Positions 1-12,401 of a DNA stretch of 64,000 nt are shown in pieces (the stretch's first letter is position 1; each line of letters opens with the position of its first letter). Where the stretch lies: contig JAIOJX010000030.1 in the NCBI GenBank assembly GCA_022376925.1, forward strand, positions 166,791,084 through 166,855,083. Direction: 5' to 3'. The notes beneath the pieces are model-generated. The model saw only the letters and a program-made list of their open reading frames with translations. It was not told the origin of the DNA and did not search any database. A program made the position numbers and the translations under genes. This DNA comes from Tragulus kanchil (lineage: Eukaryota > Chordata > Mammalia > Artiodactyla > Tragulidae).

Positions 1-821
1 GTTCCAGGGTGTGGTGCCCAGTTTTGTACTCAGTGGTAGTTACTAGAGGGTTGAAACTGGTTTAACAAACCTTTAAGAGACTATACAGATACCAGTCGAT
101 TGATAAATGAGACATTAAATGTCACTTCACTGTAAGCTTGTATTCTCGCAGCAGAGTAGCTTTATTTTCCTCACCTTACCTGTTTTTCAGGGTTTTAAAA
201 AGATATACCTAAGGTACTCTTAGTTATAATGTATTAAAAGTTAATTGGGCTTAACCTTTTCAGGGACATTTGTGATTCCTTAAAACTGTGGAGGTCAGTG
301 ATTCTTGTTTGAATTGTGTCTCAGCTCTAGAAGGGGCTCTTTTGGATCTGGAATTTTCGTTCATCTATTTCTGTTGCTCCTGAGTCTTCACAAACATGAT
401 TTCTTCAAGTTACCGTTTTGTTTCTTGTTGTTAGAGCAGGACCGTCAGTCTGCTGCATCCCATTCTGTTCTACCTGGAAGCAGAAGATCCCCAGTGTTTT
501 TTGATGACTCCAGACTTTTCCCTTCATCATCAGTTTGTGGGTGGGGTACAGTGCCATCTGTCCCAAGGATAGTTGTATTATCAAGTTGTCAGTAAACAAC
601 TTGATAAAAATTTCTTGGCTTTTACTGTCTAGCTTCATTGTTAAAATCAATAGTCAGCAGAGGCAAGAAGAGTCAGAGAGAACTTGTTGTGTTCTCAGAC
701 TTTTCTATCCTTTGACTCTTCCAGCTGCAATCCGGTGAGAAAAGGCAGCAACTTTCCATATGATGAAGAGGCCTTCTCAAGTTGCCTTACTTTGTTTTAG
801 GTAGGATAAGTGAACTTAAGA
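1..821. other. Intronic sequence, nothing recognised
   Basis: AT-rich single-copy DNA that I take to be SNRK intron, because SNRK exons on the + strand follow downstream. Short open frames here have no family resemblance. No repeat or RNA gene recognised. Confidence 0.5.
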
Positions 822-1046
822 AGGGTCTTCCCAGGTGGTGCTGGTGGTAAAGAACCTGCCTGCCAATGCAGGAGACCTAGGAGAGGCAGGTTCCATCCAT
901 GGGTCGGGGAGATCCCCTGAAGGAGGGCATGGCAACTCACTCCACTATTCTTGCCTTGTGAAATCTTGTGGACAGGGGAACCTGATGGGCTACAGTCCAT
1001 AGAGAAACAGAGTCGGACACAACTGAAGAGACTTAGCACACAAGTG
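822..1046 (+). repeat. Bov-tA SINE
   Basis: The tRNA-derived head begins with the 'cttcccaggtggtgctggtgg' type sequence at about 825. It is followed by the Bov-A unit (gatcccctgaaggagggcatgg near 910) and ends with the 'agtcggacacaactgaa' signature near 1012. A short direct repeat aagtgaac flanks it (about 809 and 1042), consistent with a target-site duplication. Bov-tA is specific to ruminants. Confidence 0.85.
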
Positions 1047-1049
1047 AAC

Positions 1050-1860
1050 ATGAGAATCCTTAGCCATCAGTGTCTCCTACCAATTAGGAAACTGCTTATT
1101 GATCACTTTCTTTAGGTGAGTTCTTGAGTTGTCCCAAACACAAGAGAGCAGCAGATAAAGGCTGTTGGGATGCTGAAATGGGCTGCCCTCGTTCCATGTA
1201 CAAAGCTCATATATTTGTTAACAGTTGTCATTTTCAAGGTATCACTCATATCCTTCCTTATTACTTAATTTTACATAAAATTCTAGCAAGATCAATTTAT
1301 TTTTTTTTAGCCTTCAACTCATAGGTTACTTACGTAGGGACTTCGTAGAGGCCGGCATACTGATAGCAATGAAAGACGAGGGAAGAATCCTGAAATTGTA
1401 GTCAGAAACTCTTAAAAATGTATTATGTATGTCCCTTTGTTTGTTACCTGAAGTCCAGGCTTTTCTCTGGGCTTATGGGTACTTTTGGAGGTAGAGCGAG
1501 AAATGTGGAAGTAGCTCTAGCAGGGGAATCCTTCTAGAAGGTGGAACCATCTTTTATAAGCCGGATATTTGTTACTTTCTTTGTAAGTGAATGAACAGAG
1601 ATCAAGCATGGCAAGGCCCAGGACACAAAGAGCAGCAGTACCATGTCTCCTGGAAATTCAGTACCAATGTCTGAGGTCTTAACTGTATTTCAGCACCCGC
1701 CTCAGTGCCTGACAGACAGTGGTCCCGTATACTTCCTGAACACACATGCCAGCTTCTGTTTTATGGCCCTTTAGTGTGAGGACCGATGCCCAGAGGCACC
1801 TGGGTATCTTAGCATGAGGCCTTGATAATTTACAGTTGTTGCATTATCAGAAGGCGTCAG
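1050..1860. other. Intronic sequence, nothing recognised
   Basis: Single-copy DNA between a Bov-tA and the first duplicated block. No coding, RNA or mobile signature seen. Confidence 0.4.
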
Positions 1861-1861
1861 A

Positions 1862-4007
1862 GGAAGAATTATTTAATAAACTGTACAGGAGTAATTAAGT
1901 ATTTCAAGAAGAAGGGATGATAGGTCCCTCCCTGTGTCATATGTTTCAGTAAATTCCAGGTGAATTCAGAATTTGTATATGAAGAATTAAGTACCCCCAG
2001 AGTTGAATATTCATAAGGTCTTGGCGTTTCTAAATAAGAATCATAAGAAATTGGTGATAGATTTGATTAATTTATGGGTATGCATTATATGTTTAAAACA
2101 AAGTTATAGTGGAAACAAACTGGGAAAATAATTTCTAATATAGATGATAGCTATTCTTACTATAGAAAGAGCTCTTAGAAATCAATGAGAAGACTCTCCT
2201 AAAGACAAATGAAAAGAGTAGCTTTCCTAGTCATATACATAGTCAACGAAGAAGGAAAAGGTTAACCTTAAAGTAATTAGAATATTCATTACTTAATATA
2301 AAGCTACAATAATCAAGACTATATGGTAGTAGCAAAAGGGTATGTGCATCAGTGGAAGAGAATAGGGAATCTGCAAATAAACACACACGTGTTATTTGGT
2401 AGTTTCCAACAGAACAAACATATGACCCGGCAAGTATTTACCAGAGGCAGATGAAAATTTTAAGTTTGCATGAGCACCTGTACACAGACTTTATTCATAA
2501 CTATCTCAAGCTTAAATAGGCTGTGGAATATCTGTGCAAAGGGTGCCACTTGGCAATGAAAAAAATGAAGAATTATTGGCACGTCCAGCACCGTGTGCGG
2601 ATCTCAGATACATCAGTGAAGAAAGGCAGACTGCAGACAGTAGTCACCACTGTATGGTCCACTTAAAGACAAGACTTTAAGGACATAAAACAGACCTGTG
2701 GCCGCCAGGGGCTGGGCTGTGGGGAGGTGCTGGCTGCAGGCGACCCAGGCGCCTTGGGAGTGATGCTCTGTGGTGGCCTCACAGCTGCTTAGGTTAGCGC
2801 CGAGAGGCGCACGCCAAAGGTGGCGAACTCTAGCCTGTGTCAGTTTTATCTTGGGGAAGCTGGGTAATAACCAGTAAGGTTACCAGACTGTAGCCTTACT
2901 GTGATTGAATGTGAGGGCACTGTACAGAGTAATTACAGTTTTCATAAGGGAAGAATTATTTAATAAACTGTACAGGAGTAATTAAGTATTTCAAGAAGAA
3001 GGGATGATAGGTCCCTCCCTGTGTCATATGTTTCAGTAAATTCCAGGTGAATTCAGAATTTGTATATGAAGAATTAAGTACCCCCAGAGTTGAATATTCA
3101 TAAGGTCTTGGCGTTTCTAAATAAGAATCATAAGAAATTGGTGATAGATTTGATTAATTTATGGGTATGCATTATATGTTTAAAACAAAGTTATAGTGGA
3201 AACAAACTGGGAAAATAATTTCTAATATAGATGATAGCTATTCTTACTATAGAAAGAGCTCTTAGAAATCAATGAGAAGACTCTCCTAAAGACAAATGAA
3301 AAGAGTAGCTTTCCTAGTCATATACATAGTCAACGAAGAAGGAAAAGGTTAACCTTAAAGTAATTAGAATATTCATTACTTAATATAAAGCTACAATAAT
3401 CAAGACTATATAGTAGTAGCAAAGGGTATGTGCATCAGTGGAAGAGAATAGGGAATCTGCAAATAAACACACACGTGTTATTTGGTAGTTTCCAACAGAA
3501 CAAACATATGACCCGGCAAGTATTTACCAGAGGCAGATGAAAATTTTAAGTTTGCATGAGCACCTGTACACAGACTTTATTCATAACTATCTCAAGCTTA
3601 AATAGGCTGTGGAATATCTGTGCAAAGGGTGCCACTTGGCAATGAAAAAAATGAAGAATTATTGGCACGTCCAGCACCGTGTGCGGATCTCAGATACATC
3701 AGTGAAGAAAGGCAGACTGCAGACAGTAGTCACCACTGTATGGTCCACTTAAAGACAAGACTTTAAGGACATAAAACAGACCTGTGGCCGCCAGGGGCTG
3801 GGCTGTGGGGAGGTGCTGGCTGCAGGGCGACCCAGGGCGCCCTTGGGAGTGATGCTCTGTGGTGGCCTCACAGCTGCTTAGGTTAGCGCTCGCAGAGGCG
3901 CACGCCAAAGGTGGCGAACTCTAGCCTGTGTCAGTTTTATCTTGGGGAAGCTGGGGGGTAATAACCAGTAAGGTTACCAGACTGTAGCCTTACTGTGATT
4001 GAATGTG
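1862..4007 (+). repeat. Tandem duplication A, offset about 1087
   Basis: Copy 1 is 1862-2914 and copy 2 is 2949-4007, separated by 34 nt of filler. The copies are near-identical except in the last 200 nt of copy 1, where several small indels lie (about 2730-2870, in G/C runs). The 3' part recurs a third time at 4817-5165. Likely an unmerged contig overlap; see findings. Confidence 0.9.
2080..2790 (+). mobile_element. Old L1 fragment (ORF2 3' part / 3' UTR)
   Basis: Reads like the end of L1 ORF2 in sense orientation: an 'aataatcaagactatatgg' stretch near 2310 and 'gaagagaatagggaatctgcaaataaacacac' type sequence near 2356 match the usual L1 wording for the C-terminal ORF2 region. It is heavily decayed. 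The same fragment reappears at about 3167-3880 in the second copy of duplication A. Confidence 0.5.
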
Positions 4008-4237
4008 TATTTCATAATCTGAAGAAAGTAAATGTTAACTTCTAAAAACAGGAAATATGTGGTTGTATTAGAATTGCCTAGCTAAAGTTTTAATGTGAAG
4101 GAGTCTGACAGTTATGATTCTGTGTAGAACCAACCAGAGAGGCCAGTTGGGATTATTGTAATACCTAGAAAGATGAATTGATTTTTTTTTTTTTTTACTG
4201 TAGGAAAATAAACTATATGTTTGTAAACCACATGGCT

Positions 4238-4428
4238 GGGGCTTCCCTGGGCGTCCAGTGGGTAAGGACACCGCCTTGCAGTGCAAGGGGCGCCAGTTCA
4301 ATCCCTGGCCTGGAAAGATCCCACGTGCCACAGAGCAGCTGGACCGATGTGTCCAACTACTGAGCCGGAGCTCTGGAGCAAGAGAGGCCACTGTGATGGG
4401 AGGCCCACACAGGTCTAAAAACAAAGAT
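4238..4428 (+). repeat. CHR-type tRNA-derived SINE with target-site duplication
   Basis: Head 'ggggcttccctgggcg' with A box and B box (GTTCAATCCC) of a tRNA-derived promoter, then the CHR-like body. It is flanked by a perfect 13-nt direct repeat, aaaccacatggct, at 4225-4237 and 4429-4441. This is the only young CHR-type SINE in the window in sense orientation. The second copy is at 5396-5586 in duplication B with the same flanks. Confidence 0.85.
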
Positions 4429-4445
4429 AAACCACATGGCTTGGG

Positions 4446-4648
4446 GTGGTGGTTTAGTTGCTGAGTCATGTTCAGCTCTTTTGTGACCCCATGGACTATA
4501 AGCTCACGAGGCTCCTCTGTCCATGGGATTTCCCAGGCAAGAATACTGGAGTAGGTTGCCATTCCATTCTCTAGGGACCCAGGGATTGAACCTGGGTCTC
4601 CTTAATTGCAGGCAGATTCTTTATTGACTGAGACACCAGGGAATTCCA
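4446..4648 (-). repeat. Bov-tA SINE
   Basis: Antisense Bov-tA: 'gttgctgagtcatgttcag' start near 4458, 'ccatgggatttcccaggcaa' centre, and 'gagacaccagggaattcc' tRNA head at the right end. It directly follows the CHR-type SINE. A second copy lies at about 5604-5807 in duplication B. Confidence 0.85.
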
Positions 4649-5946
4649 CACATTTTTAAAACCACATCGCTAGTTTGGGCATTATGCATGGAGAACTAAC
4701 CAAAACAAACATTTCAAGGACTAGTATTTTGCATTTTGAATCTTTTATATATAGGAAATACACTATTTTAAAGTTTATTTTTCCTTGAAATACACTAGTC
4801 TTACGGGCAGGGACATGAAAAATGAAGAATTATTGGCACGTCCAGCACCGTGCGGATCTCAGATACATCAGTGAAGAAAGGCAGACTGCAGACAGTAGTC
4901 ACCACTGTATGGTCCACTTAAAGACAAGACTTTAAGGACATAAAACAGACCTGTGGCGCCAGGGGCTGGGCTGTGGGAGGTGCTGGCTGCAGGGCGACCC
5001 AGGCGCCTTGGGAGTGATGCTCTGTGGTGGCCTCACAGCTGCTTAGGTTAGCGCAGAGGCGCACGCCAAAGGTGGCGAACTCTAGCCTGTGTCAGTTTTA
5101 TCTTGGGGAAGCTGGGGGGTAATAACCAGTAAGGTTACCAGACTGTAGCCTTACTGTGATTGAATGTGTATTTCATAATCTGAAGAAAGTAAATGTTAAC
5201 TTCTAAAAACAGGAAATATGTGGTTGTATTAGAATTGCCTAGCTAAAGTTTTAATGTGAAGGAGTCTGACAGTTATGATTCTGTGTAGAACCAACCAGAG
5301 AGGCCAGTTGGGATTATTGTAATACCTAGAAAGATGAATTGATTTTTTTTTTTTACTGTAGGAAAATAAACTATATGTTTGTAAACCACATGGCTGGGGC
5401 TTCCCTGGGCGTCCAGTGGGTAAGGACACCGCCTTGCAGTGCAAGGGGCGCCAGTTCAATCCCTGGCCTGGAAAGATCCCACGTGCCACAGAGCAGCTGG
5501 ACCGATGTGTCCAACTACTGAGCCGGAGCTCTGGAGCAAGAGAGGCCACTGTGATGGGAGGCCCACACAGGTCTAAAAACAAAGATAAACCACATGGCTT
5601 GGGGTGGTGGTTTAGTTGCTGAGTCATGTTCAGCTCTTTTGTGACCCCATGGACTATAAGCTCACGAGGCTCCTCTGTCCATGGGATTTCCCAGGCAAGA
5701 ATACTGGAGTAGGTTGCCATTCCATTCTCTAGGGACCCAGGGATTGAACCTGGGTCTCCTTAATTGCAGGCAGATTCTTTATTGACTGAGACACCAGGGA
5801 ATTCCACACATTTTTAAAACCACATCGCTAGTTTGGGCATTATGCATGGAGAACTAACCAAAACAAACATTTCAAGGACTAGTATTTTGCATTTTGAATC
5901 TTTTTATATATAGGAAATACACTATTTTAAAGTTTATTTTTCCTTG

Positions 5947-6640
5947 TCCTCAAATAAGAACACTAAAGTCTTTTGACAAGGTTAACATTTTAGGGAGTCT
6001 GGAGTAATCCTGTGTTCCATCAAAGGACACACCTCACCTGACTTTGTGCCTCTGTTCTCGGAAGGCTGACTTTGCTGCATTTTCAGAGAGAGCTGCAAGG
6101 GTCACAGCATATGTAGATGATTTTTATTAACTGGTATTTTAATGGCTTGCATATTTGTCTCATGTTAGCACACCTCCGTCTTAGGCAAAAAGTTCAGTGT
6201 TTTCAAAGTCCATTTAGCAAAAGATAAAAATTACTCCACTAACTATGAAAGTTAAGCATCAAGGTAGTGGAGAATTCGCGTTTATTCTTTAGTCTGCATA
6301 GTTGGTGGTGTTTGATGAGACAAGTGGACATTTTTAGGTTTGAACTTAAGACATTTTGTCCTTTTTAGATTGCAGCCAAATTGTGAAATCACTTTGTATT
6401 TGTCATAATCCTGTAAAATCGCTTCTTAGAATGAAATCAAAGTCCCCAAAGTGTCCCTGATTTGGCAGTGCTCCTGTACACACCCCCTGCTTGAAAAGTA
6501 TCCACAGTGAAATTTGTAGAAGAATGTGCTCTTAAGCAGGTTGCCATCCCGTCAGCCTTTGTTTCCACATGAAGAAAATATTTCTCATATGAACTTTATA
6601 GACTTTGTGGCTCGTACTATATTAAATTGGACAAAAGTTA
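5947..6640. other. Intronic sequence, nothing recognised
   Basis: AT-rich, apparently single-copy intron DNA with no recognisable repeat or coding signal. Confidence 0.4.
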
Positions 6641-8778
6641 GAGATATTTCTCATAAGTTTGTAAAAGAAGGTATTTAGGTTTTATGAATTTTTTATTTTA
6701 AGATCGAATTTTAGAAAGGTATGAGTTTGTAACTGAATGTTGCTTCACCAGAGTGTATAGAAATCAGTGCTCCGAGGGATTGTTCTGAGGGTGGAAGTTG
6801 CTAGGAAGCTGGAGTGTCCAGGCTTGTCTCTGGGAGTGTATCCAGGATGGATGCCTCTGGTGGCTCCGATTTCAGCGTCACCATCCCCTTGAGAGCCCTC
6901 AGGTTTGTCCTGAAACAGGGAAGTAGGACTGGGGCGACCCAGCCCTCAGCACTACGCTGACCACCCCTTCTGCGGCTTCACGAGACCCAGGCCCTCTCCC
7001 TAGACACTGTCGCACCCAGGTGCCACCGGGAACACAGGTTACTCAGAGTTTCTGGACCGTAACTTTGCCCTTTTTTCTTACATCACTTTCTGTAAGATGC
7101 TCGGGTGTTTTGTGAAACATCAGTGAGTTTAGTATTTGAGTTTTCTTAATCCTTGAAGGAAATTATTTGTGCCCCAAATTAAAAGTAACATAGTTCCTGC
7201 TATTGCCGTTCATGCAGCAGGGAGGTTGGTCTCTGAAGCTGTTAAGGGAACCCTGCAGAACCATGTGTCCCCAGACCACAGGTGTGCTGTGAGCCACTGG
7301 CTCAGCAAATACGTAATGTGTCTTAGACTCTTTTTTGTAATGACTTTTACATTCCTTTATAAAGAGGTTTATGCTTATTTAGTTAAAGTATGGGCACATC
7401 AAAAATAGTCTGTTAAGCACAGCTAATTTATAATTGCTTTTTTGTTTTTTTTTTTTTTAAATTTTGGCCTGTTTTATTGGTCCTGAATTTATTTATTTTC
7501 ATCTATCTTCATTCTTTGGCCTGTGTGGGCCTTCCAGTGCAGTGGCCTCTCTCGTTGCAGAGCACTGGCTCAGGGCACATGCGCTCCAGAGTGCTGGCTT
7601 GCAATTGGACACACCGGTCCAGCCACTTCACGGCACATGGGATCCTCCCAGGCCAGGGATCAAACCGTGCCCTTGCATGGGGATCCTGGACCACCGTTTT
7701 TTCCACATGAAGAAAATATTTCATGTTTGTAAAAGAAAGGTATTTCTCATAAGTTTGTAAAAGAAGGTATTTAGGTTTTATGAATTTTTTATTTTAAGAT
7801 CGAATTTTAGAAAGGTATGAGTTTGTAACTGAATGTTGCTTCACCAGAGTGTATAGAAATCAGTGCTCCGAGGGATTGTTCTGAGGGTGGAAGTTGCTAG
7901 GAAGCTGGAGTGTCCAGGCTTGTCTCTGGGAGTGTATCCAGGATGGATGCCTCTGGTGGCTCCGATTTCAGCGTCACCATCCCCTTGAGAGCCCTCAGGT
8001 TTGTCCTGAAACAGGGAAGTAGGACTGGAGGGCGACCCAGCCCTCAGCACTACGCTGACCACCCCTTCTGCGGCTTCACGAGACCCAGGCCCTCTCCCTA
8101 GACACTGTCGCACCCAGGTGCCACCGGGAACACAGGTTACTCAGAGTTTCTGGACCGTAACTTTGCCCTTTTTTCTTACATCACTTTCTGTAAGATGCTC
8201 GGGTGTTTTGTGAAACATCAGTGAGTTTAGTATTTGAGTTTTCTTAATCCTTGAAGGAAATTATTTGTGCCCCAAATTAAAAGTAACATAGTTCCTGCTA
8301 TTGCCGTTCATGCAGCAGGGAGGTTGGTCTCTGAAGCTGTTAAGGGAACCCTGCAGAACCATGTGTCCCCAGACCACAGGTGTGCTGTGAGCCACTGGCT
8401 CAGCAAATACGTAATGTGTCTTAGACTCTTTTTTGTAATGACTTTTACATTCCTTTATAAAGAGGTTTATGCTTATTTAGTTAAAGTATGGGCACATCAA
8501 AAATAGTCTGTTAAGCACAGCTAATTTATAATTGCTTTTTTGTTTTTTTTTTTTTAAATTTTGGCCTGTTTTATTGGTCCTGAATTTATTTATTTTCATC
8601 TATCTTCATTCTTTGGCCTGTGTGGGCCTTCCAGTGCAGTGGCCTCTCTCGTTGCAGAGCACTGGCTCAGGGCACATGCGCTCCAGAGTGCTGGCTTGCA
8701 ATTGGACACACCGGTCCAGCCACTTCACGGCACATGGGATCCTCCCAGGCCAGGGATCAAACCGGTGCCCCTTGCACT
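6563..8778 (+). repeat. Tandem duplication C, offset about 1096
   Basis: Copy 1 runs from about 6563 to 7677 and copy 2 from 7701 to 8778, with clean match from 6645/7741 onward. The junction is scrambled: SINE sequence breaks off at 7677, and the first 40 nt of copy 2 skip about 60 nt of copy 1. Confidence 0.9.
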
Positions 8779-8820
8779 GCAAGGCGGACTGTCTATCCAC
8801 TGGACCACCAGGGAAGCCCC
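8542..8820 (-). repeat. CHR-type SINE (first of a double insertion)
   Basis: Antisense element ending in the tRNA head 'ccaccagggaagcccc' at 8820 and beginning with a T-rich tail. Upstream flank tataattgctttt (8527) and downstream flank tataattactttt (8821) form the target-site duplication. Other copies from the duplications: about 7455-7677 (broken) and 9688-9957. Confidence 0.8.
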
Positions 8821-8835
8821 TATAATTACTTTTTT

Positions 8836-9168
8836 TTTTTTTTTTTTAAAGATTTATTTATTTATTTATTTATTTTTGGGCGAGGGTTGGGTTGAGAGGG
8901 AGGGGAGCGGGCGGGCCACTTCTATTGGTCTTTCATTTTTCTATTTTCATCCGTCTTTTTTTGTTCTTTGGCTCGTGTGGGCCTCCCATCGCGGTGGCGT
9001 CTGTCGTTGCTGAGTACCGGCTCTGGGTGCATGCGCTCCAGAACTCCGGCTCAGTAATGGGTCCAGCCGCTCCGCGGCACGTGGGATCTTCCCAGGCCAG
9101 GGATCAAACCAGCGCCCCTTGCACTGCAAGGCGGTGTCCTTACCCACTGGACCACCAGGGGAAGCCCC
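8836..9168 (-). repeat. CHR-type SINE (second insertion at the same site)
   Basis: A longer, younger-looking antisense copy with an (ATTT)n tail (8851-8875), the G-rich stretch 'gagggaggggagcgggcggg', and the full body ending in the tRNA head at 9168. It is flanked by tataattacttttt at 8821-8834 and 9169-9182. Duplicate at about 9972-10303. Confidence 0.85.
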
Positions 9169-9289
9169 TATAATTACTTTTTAAAGTGAGCAATTAGTTA
9201 ATATTCTTGCAATTCAGATAATACAGAAGTATATTTAAGAAAAGTATAAACTCCCTTTTGCTTTCTCCTGCCAGTCCCTCTGAGACTGC

Positions 9290-9495
9290 CTAGTTGGCAC
9301 AGTCGTATAGTATAGGCTCCTGTGCAGGAGATGCTGGAGACATGGATTCGATCCCTAGGTCCAGAGGATCCCCTGGAGGAGGAAGTAGCAATCTGCTCCA
9401 GTATTCTCGCCTGGGAAATCTCGTGGACAGAGGAGCCTGGCGGGCTACACTCCATGGGGTCGCGGAGAGTCGGACACGACTGAGCGACTGAGCAG
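9290..9495 (+). repeat. Bov-tA SINE
   Basis: tRNA head 'gcctagttggcacagtcg' followed by the Bov-A unit, ending 'agtcggacacgactgagcg'. The second copy at about 10425-10630 differs by one base near the end (gagcgactg versus gagcaactg). Confidence 0.85.
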
Positions 9496-10728
9496 TCACG
9501 CAGGCCAGTCCCACTGCTGTGTCTAGATCCTTCATGATCCTCACAGACTCTGCAGTGATACCCATAGCACTGCCTGCCCGTGTATCCTCTTAAAAATGTA
9601 CAGTGCACCCTGGCTCTCGTAATGCAGCATTTTGGTTTTTTTTAAACAAAATAGTCTGTTAAGCACAGCTAATTTATAATTGCTTTTTTTTTTTTTTTAA
9701 ATTTTGGCCTGTTTTATTGGTCCTTTATTTATTTTCATCTATCTTCATTCTTTGGCCTGTGTGGGCCTCCCAGTGCAGTGGCCTCTCTCGTTGCAGAGCG
9801 CAGGCTCAGGGCACATGCGCCCAGAGTGCTGGCTTGCAATTGGACACACCGGTCCAGCCACTTCACGGCACATGGGATACTCCCAGGCCAGGGATCAAAC
9901 CGGTGCCCTTGCACTGCAAGGCGGACTGTCTATCCACTGGACCACCAGGGAAGCCCCTATAATTACTTTTTTTTTTTTTTTTAAAGATTTATTTATTTAT
10001 TTATTTATTTTTGGGCGAGGGTTGGGTTGAGAGGGAGGGGAGCGGGCGGGCCACTTCTATTGGTCTTTCATTTTTCTATTTTCATCCGTCTTTTTTTGTT
10101 CTTTGGCTCGTGTGGGCCTCCCATCGCGGTGGCGTCTGTCGTTGCTGAGTACCGGCTCTGGGTGCATGCGCTCCAGAACTCCGGCTCAGTAATGGGTCCA
10201 GCCGCTCCGCGGCACGTGGGATCTTCCCAGGCCAGGGATCAAACCAGCGCCCCTTGCACTGCAAGGCGGTGTCCTTACCCACTGGACCACCAGGGGAAGC
10301 CCCTATAATTACTTTTTAAAGTGAGCAATTAGTTAATATTCTTGCAATTCAGATAATACAGAAGTATATTTAAGAAAAGTATAAACTCCCTTTTGCTTTC
10401 TCCTGCCAGTCCCTCTGAGACTGCCTAGTTGGCACAGTCGTATAGTATAGGCTCCTGTGCAGGAGATGCTGGAGACATGGATTCGATCCCTAGGTCCAGA
10501 GGATCCCCTGGAGGAGGAAGTAGCAATCTGCTCCAGTATTCTCGCCTGGGAAATCTCGTGGACAGAGGAGCCTGGCGGGCTACACTCCATGGGGTCGCGG
10601 AGAGTCGGACACGACTGAGCAACTGAGCAGTCACGCAGGCCAGTCCCACTGCTGTGTCTAGATCCTTCATGATCCTCACAGACTCTGCAGTGATACCCAT
10701 AGCACTGCCTGCCCGTGTATCCTCTTAG

Positions 10729-11600
10729 AAAGTACAAGATACGTAGTGGTGTCCACATTTTGAAGAAAACTAAGATGCAAAGCAGGTGGGTTACTTGGCT
10801 AAGAATACAGAGCTGACTCAGTGGCCATGGTAGGTAGGGCCTGGACCGAGGTCTCTGATGCTGTGGCCCAGGCATGCTCTTTTCCTTAGGCTAGGCTGAA
10901 AGGAATTGCGCAGCTAGTATGTTCTAGCCTGACTTATCTTTCGTTCCTCATCTGCGAAGTTCACTTCCTAACTGGTATCAAAATCTGAGTTCTAGAGTGA
11001 CTTAGAACGCTGAGCTGGAAGAGTGTCAGCTGCTCGTCTGGTTTGGATCCAGGTGAATGTGTGTAGTCCTACAGTGTGTGCTTCATAACCTTTGGCTTCT
11101 TGAACTTCCCTGTTTTCTCTTGCCTTGAAAAAACAAGTTTGCATAAGACCTTAGACAGCTGGCACTGCAGCTTGTCCTCACTGACCCCCTCCTCACCCCT
11201 AGATTCCCTCAGAGCCCTCCTTAGTCTCCGTTTCCTCTCACTACTCACCACCTCCGTACCTCAAACCTCAGCTTCAGCTGCCTTCTGGGAGCTTGACCCA
11301 AACAATATTTGCAGAAGTCCTGTTGTGTCTTTAGTTTCTGGCTCATTCTATTTAGCAGACTTCCATTGAGCAGGCACCGCTGAGTGCAGGGGACCAGCTC
11401 TACACTCAGGGAGCTCTAAGCAGGGGAGGAAGACAGAGCCTGTATTGTTACAGCTCACTGAGGTGATGCTGAAATCACTAGCTGGCCAAGGTCCCCAAGT
11501 TGGAGGGCAGTGTGGGGAGTCCTCAGGGAAGGTAAGGTTCAGTGGTTGGCAGGCTTTGCTTCTGAGCTCATGTTGGAATTGTCAGGACCTCCCTGATGTG
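10729..11600. other. Intronic sequence, nothing recognised
   Basis: Single-copy DNA. A pyrimidine-rich stretch (about 11160-11280) gives open frames on both strands, but these look compositional rather than coding. Confidence 0.4.
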
Positions 11601-11605
11601 GAGGG

Positions 11606-11792
11606 CTTCCCTGGTGGCTCAGACAGTATTTTCCTGCAGTGCAGGAGACCTGGGTTCAGTCCCTGGATTGGGAAGATCCCCTGGAGAAGGGAATGGCAAC
11701 CCACTTCAGTAGTCTTACCTGGAGAATTTCGTGGACAGAGGAGCCTGGTGGGGTTACAGAGAGTTGGGACGTGACTGAGTGACTTAACACTG
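11606..11792 (+). repeat. Bov-tA SINE
   Basis: Complete element from 'ggcttccctggtggctcag' to 'agttgggacgtgactgag'. Duplication E starts inside it (at the B box, 11652), so the second copy at 12734-12874 lacks the head. Confidence 0.85.
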
Positions 11793-12072
11793 GAAGTCAG
11801 AGGACCCACAGAATGTAGTCAGGGATGTCTTCCGAATTTTGATTGGGTAGGCAGGGATGAAATTGACTAGGTTAGAACACACATAAGGACAAATAGGTTT
11901 GAGTGAAAGATGGTAAGCTTAGTTTGGGCAGCCTTACTCTTTGAAGTCCCCAAGGCATACTTAGGTGGATTCAGGTCTGAGAAAAGTTTTTTCAAGTAGG
12001 TATGAGATGATATTCATTCTCATTCTTTCAAGAGAAGAAATGATTCCTTGTTAAATAATAAAATTTTATGGG

Positions 12073-12262
12073 GCTTCCCTGGTCATCCAGTGTCTAAGAC
12101 TGCACTCCCAATGCATGGGGCATGGGTTCAATCCTTGATCAGGGAACCAGATCCCACATGCCACAGTTAAGAGTTGTCATGCCGCAACAAAGATCAGAGA
12201 TGTGGTGTGCTGCAACTAAAACCTGCCTGCTTCAGCCAAATACATATTTAAAAAAATAATAA
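12073..12262 (+). repeat. Older CHR-type SINE
   Basis: Head 'ggggcttccctggtcatcc', diverged B box (GGTTCAATCC), 'gatcccacatgcc' and an AT-rich tail ending near 12262. It is more diverged than the young CHR-type copies. Duplicate at about 13155-13345. Confidence 0.75.
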
Positions 12263-12401
12263 CAAAACTTGGCTTCATCTAGAGTGTTGGTAAAATCAGA
12301 AGTAACAGAGCTGTGTAAAACATCGGCTTGTCCACATTCTCATGTCCTCTTCTGCCTCACTGTTACACTGGTAATTCAAATGACCTGATTCCTACTTTCA
12401 G

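Larger units (their letters stand above)
3645..5946 (+). repeat. Tandem duplication B, offset about 1160-1171
   Basis: Copy 1 is 3645-4787 and copy 2 is 4816-5946. Copy 2 begins with several small deletions (4850-5060) and then becomes almost identical. It overlaps copy 2 of duplication A, so part of the unit (about 2560-2914) is present three times. Confidence 0.9.
8501..10728 (+). repeat. Tandem duplication D, offset about 1135-1148
   Basis: Copy 1 is 8501-9593 and copy 2 is 9649-10728, with about 55 nt between. Small deletions cluster in the first 300 nt of copy 2 (for example gcgctccag to gcgcccag). The block starts inside copy 2 of duplication C, so the first SINE is present three times. 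Confidence 0.9.
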
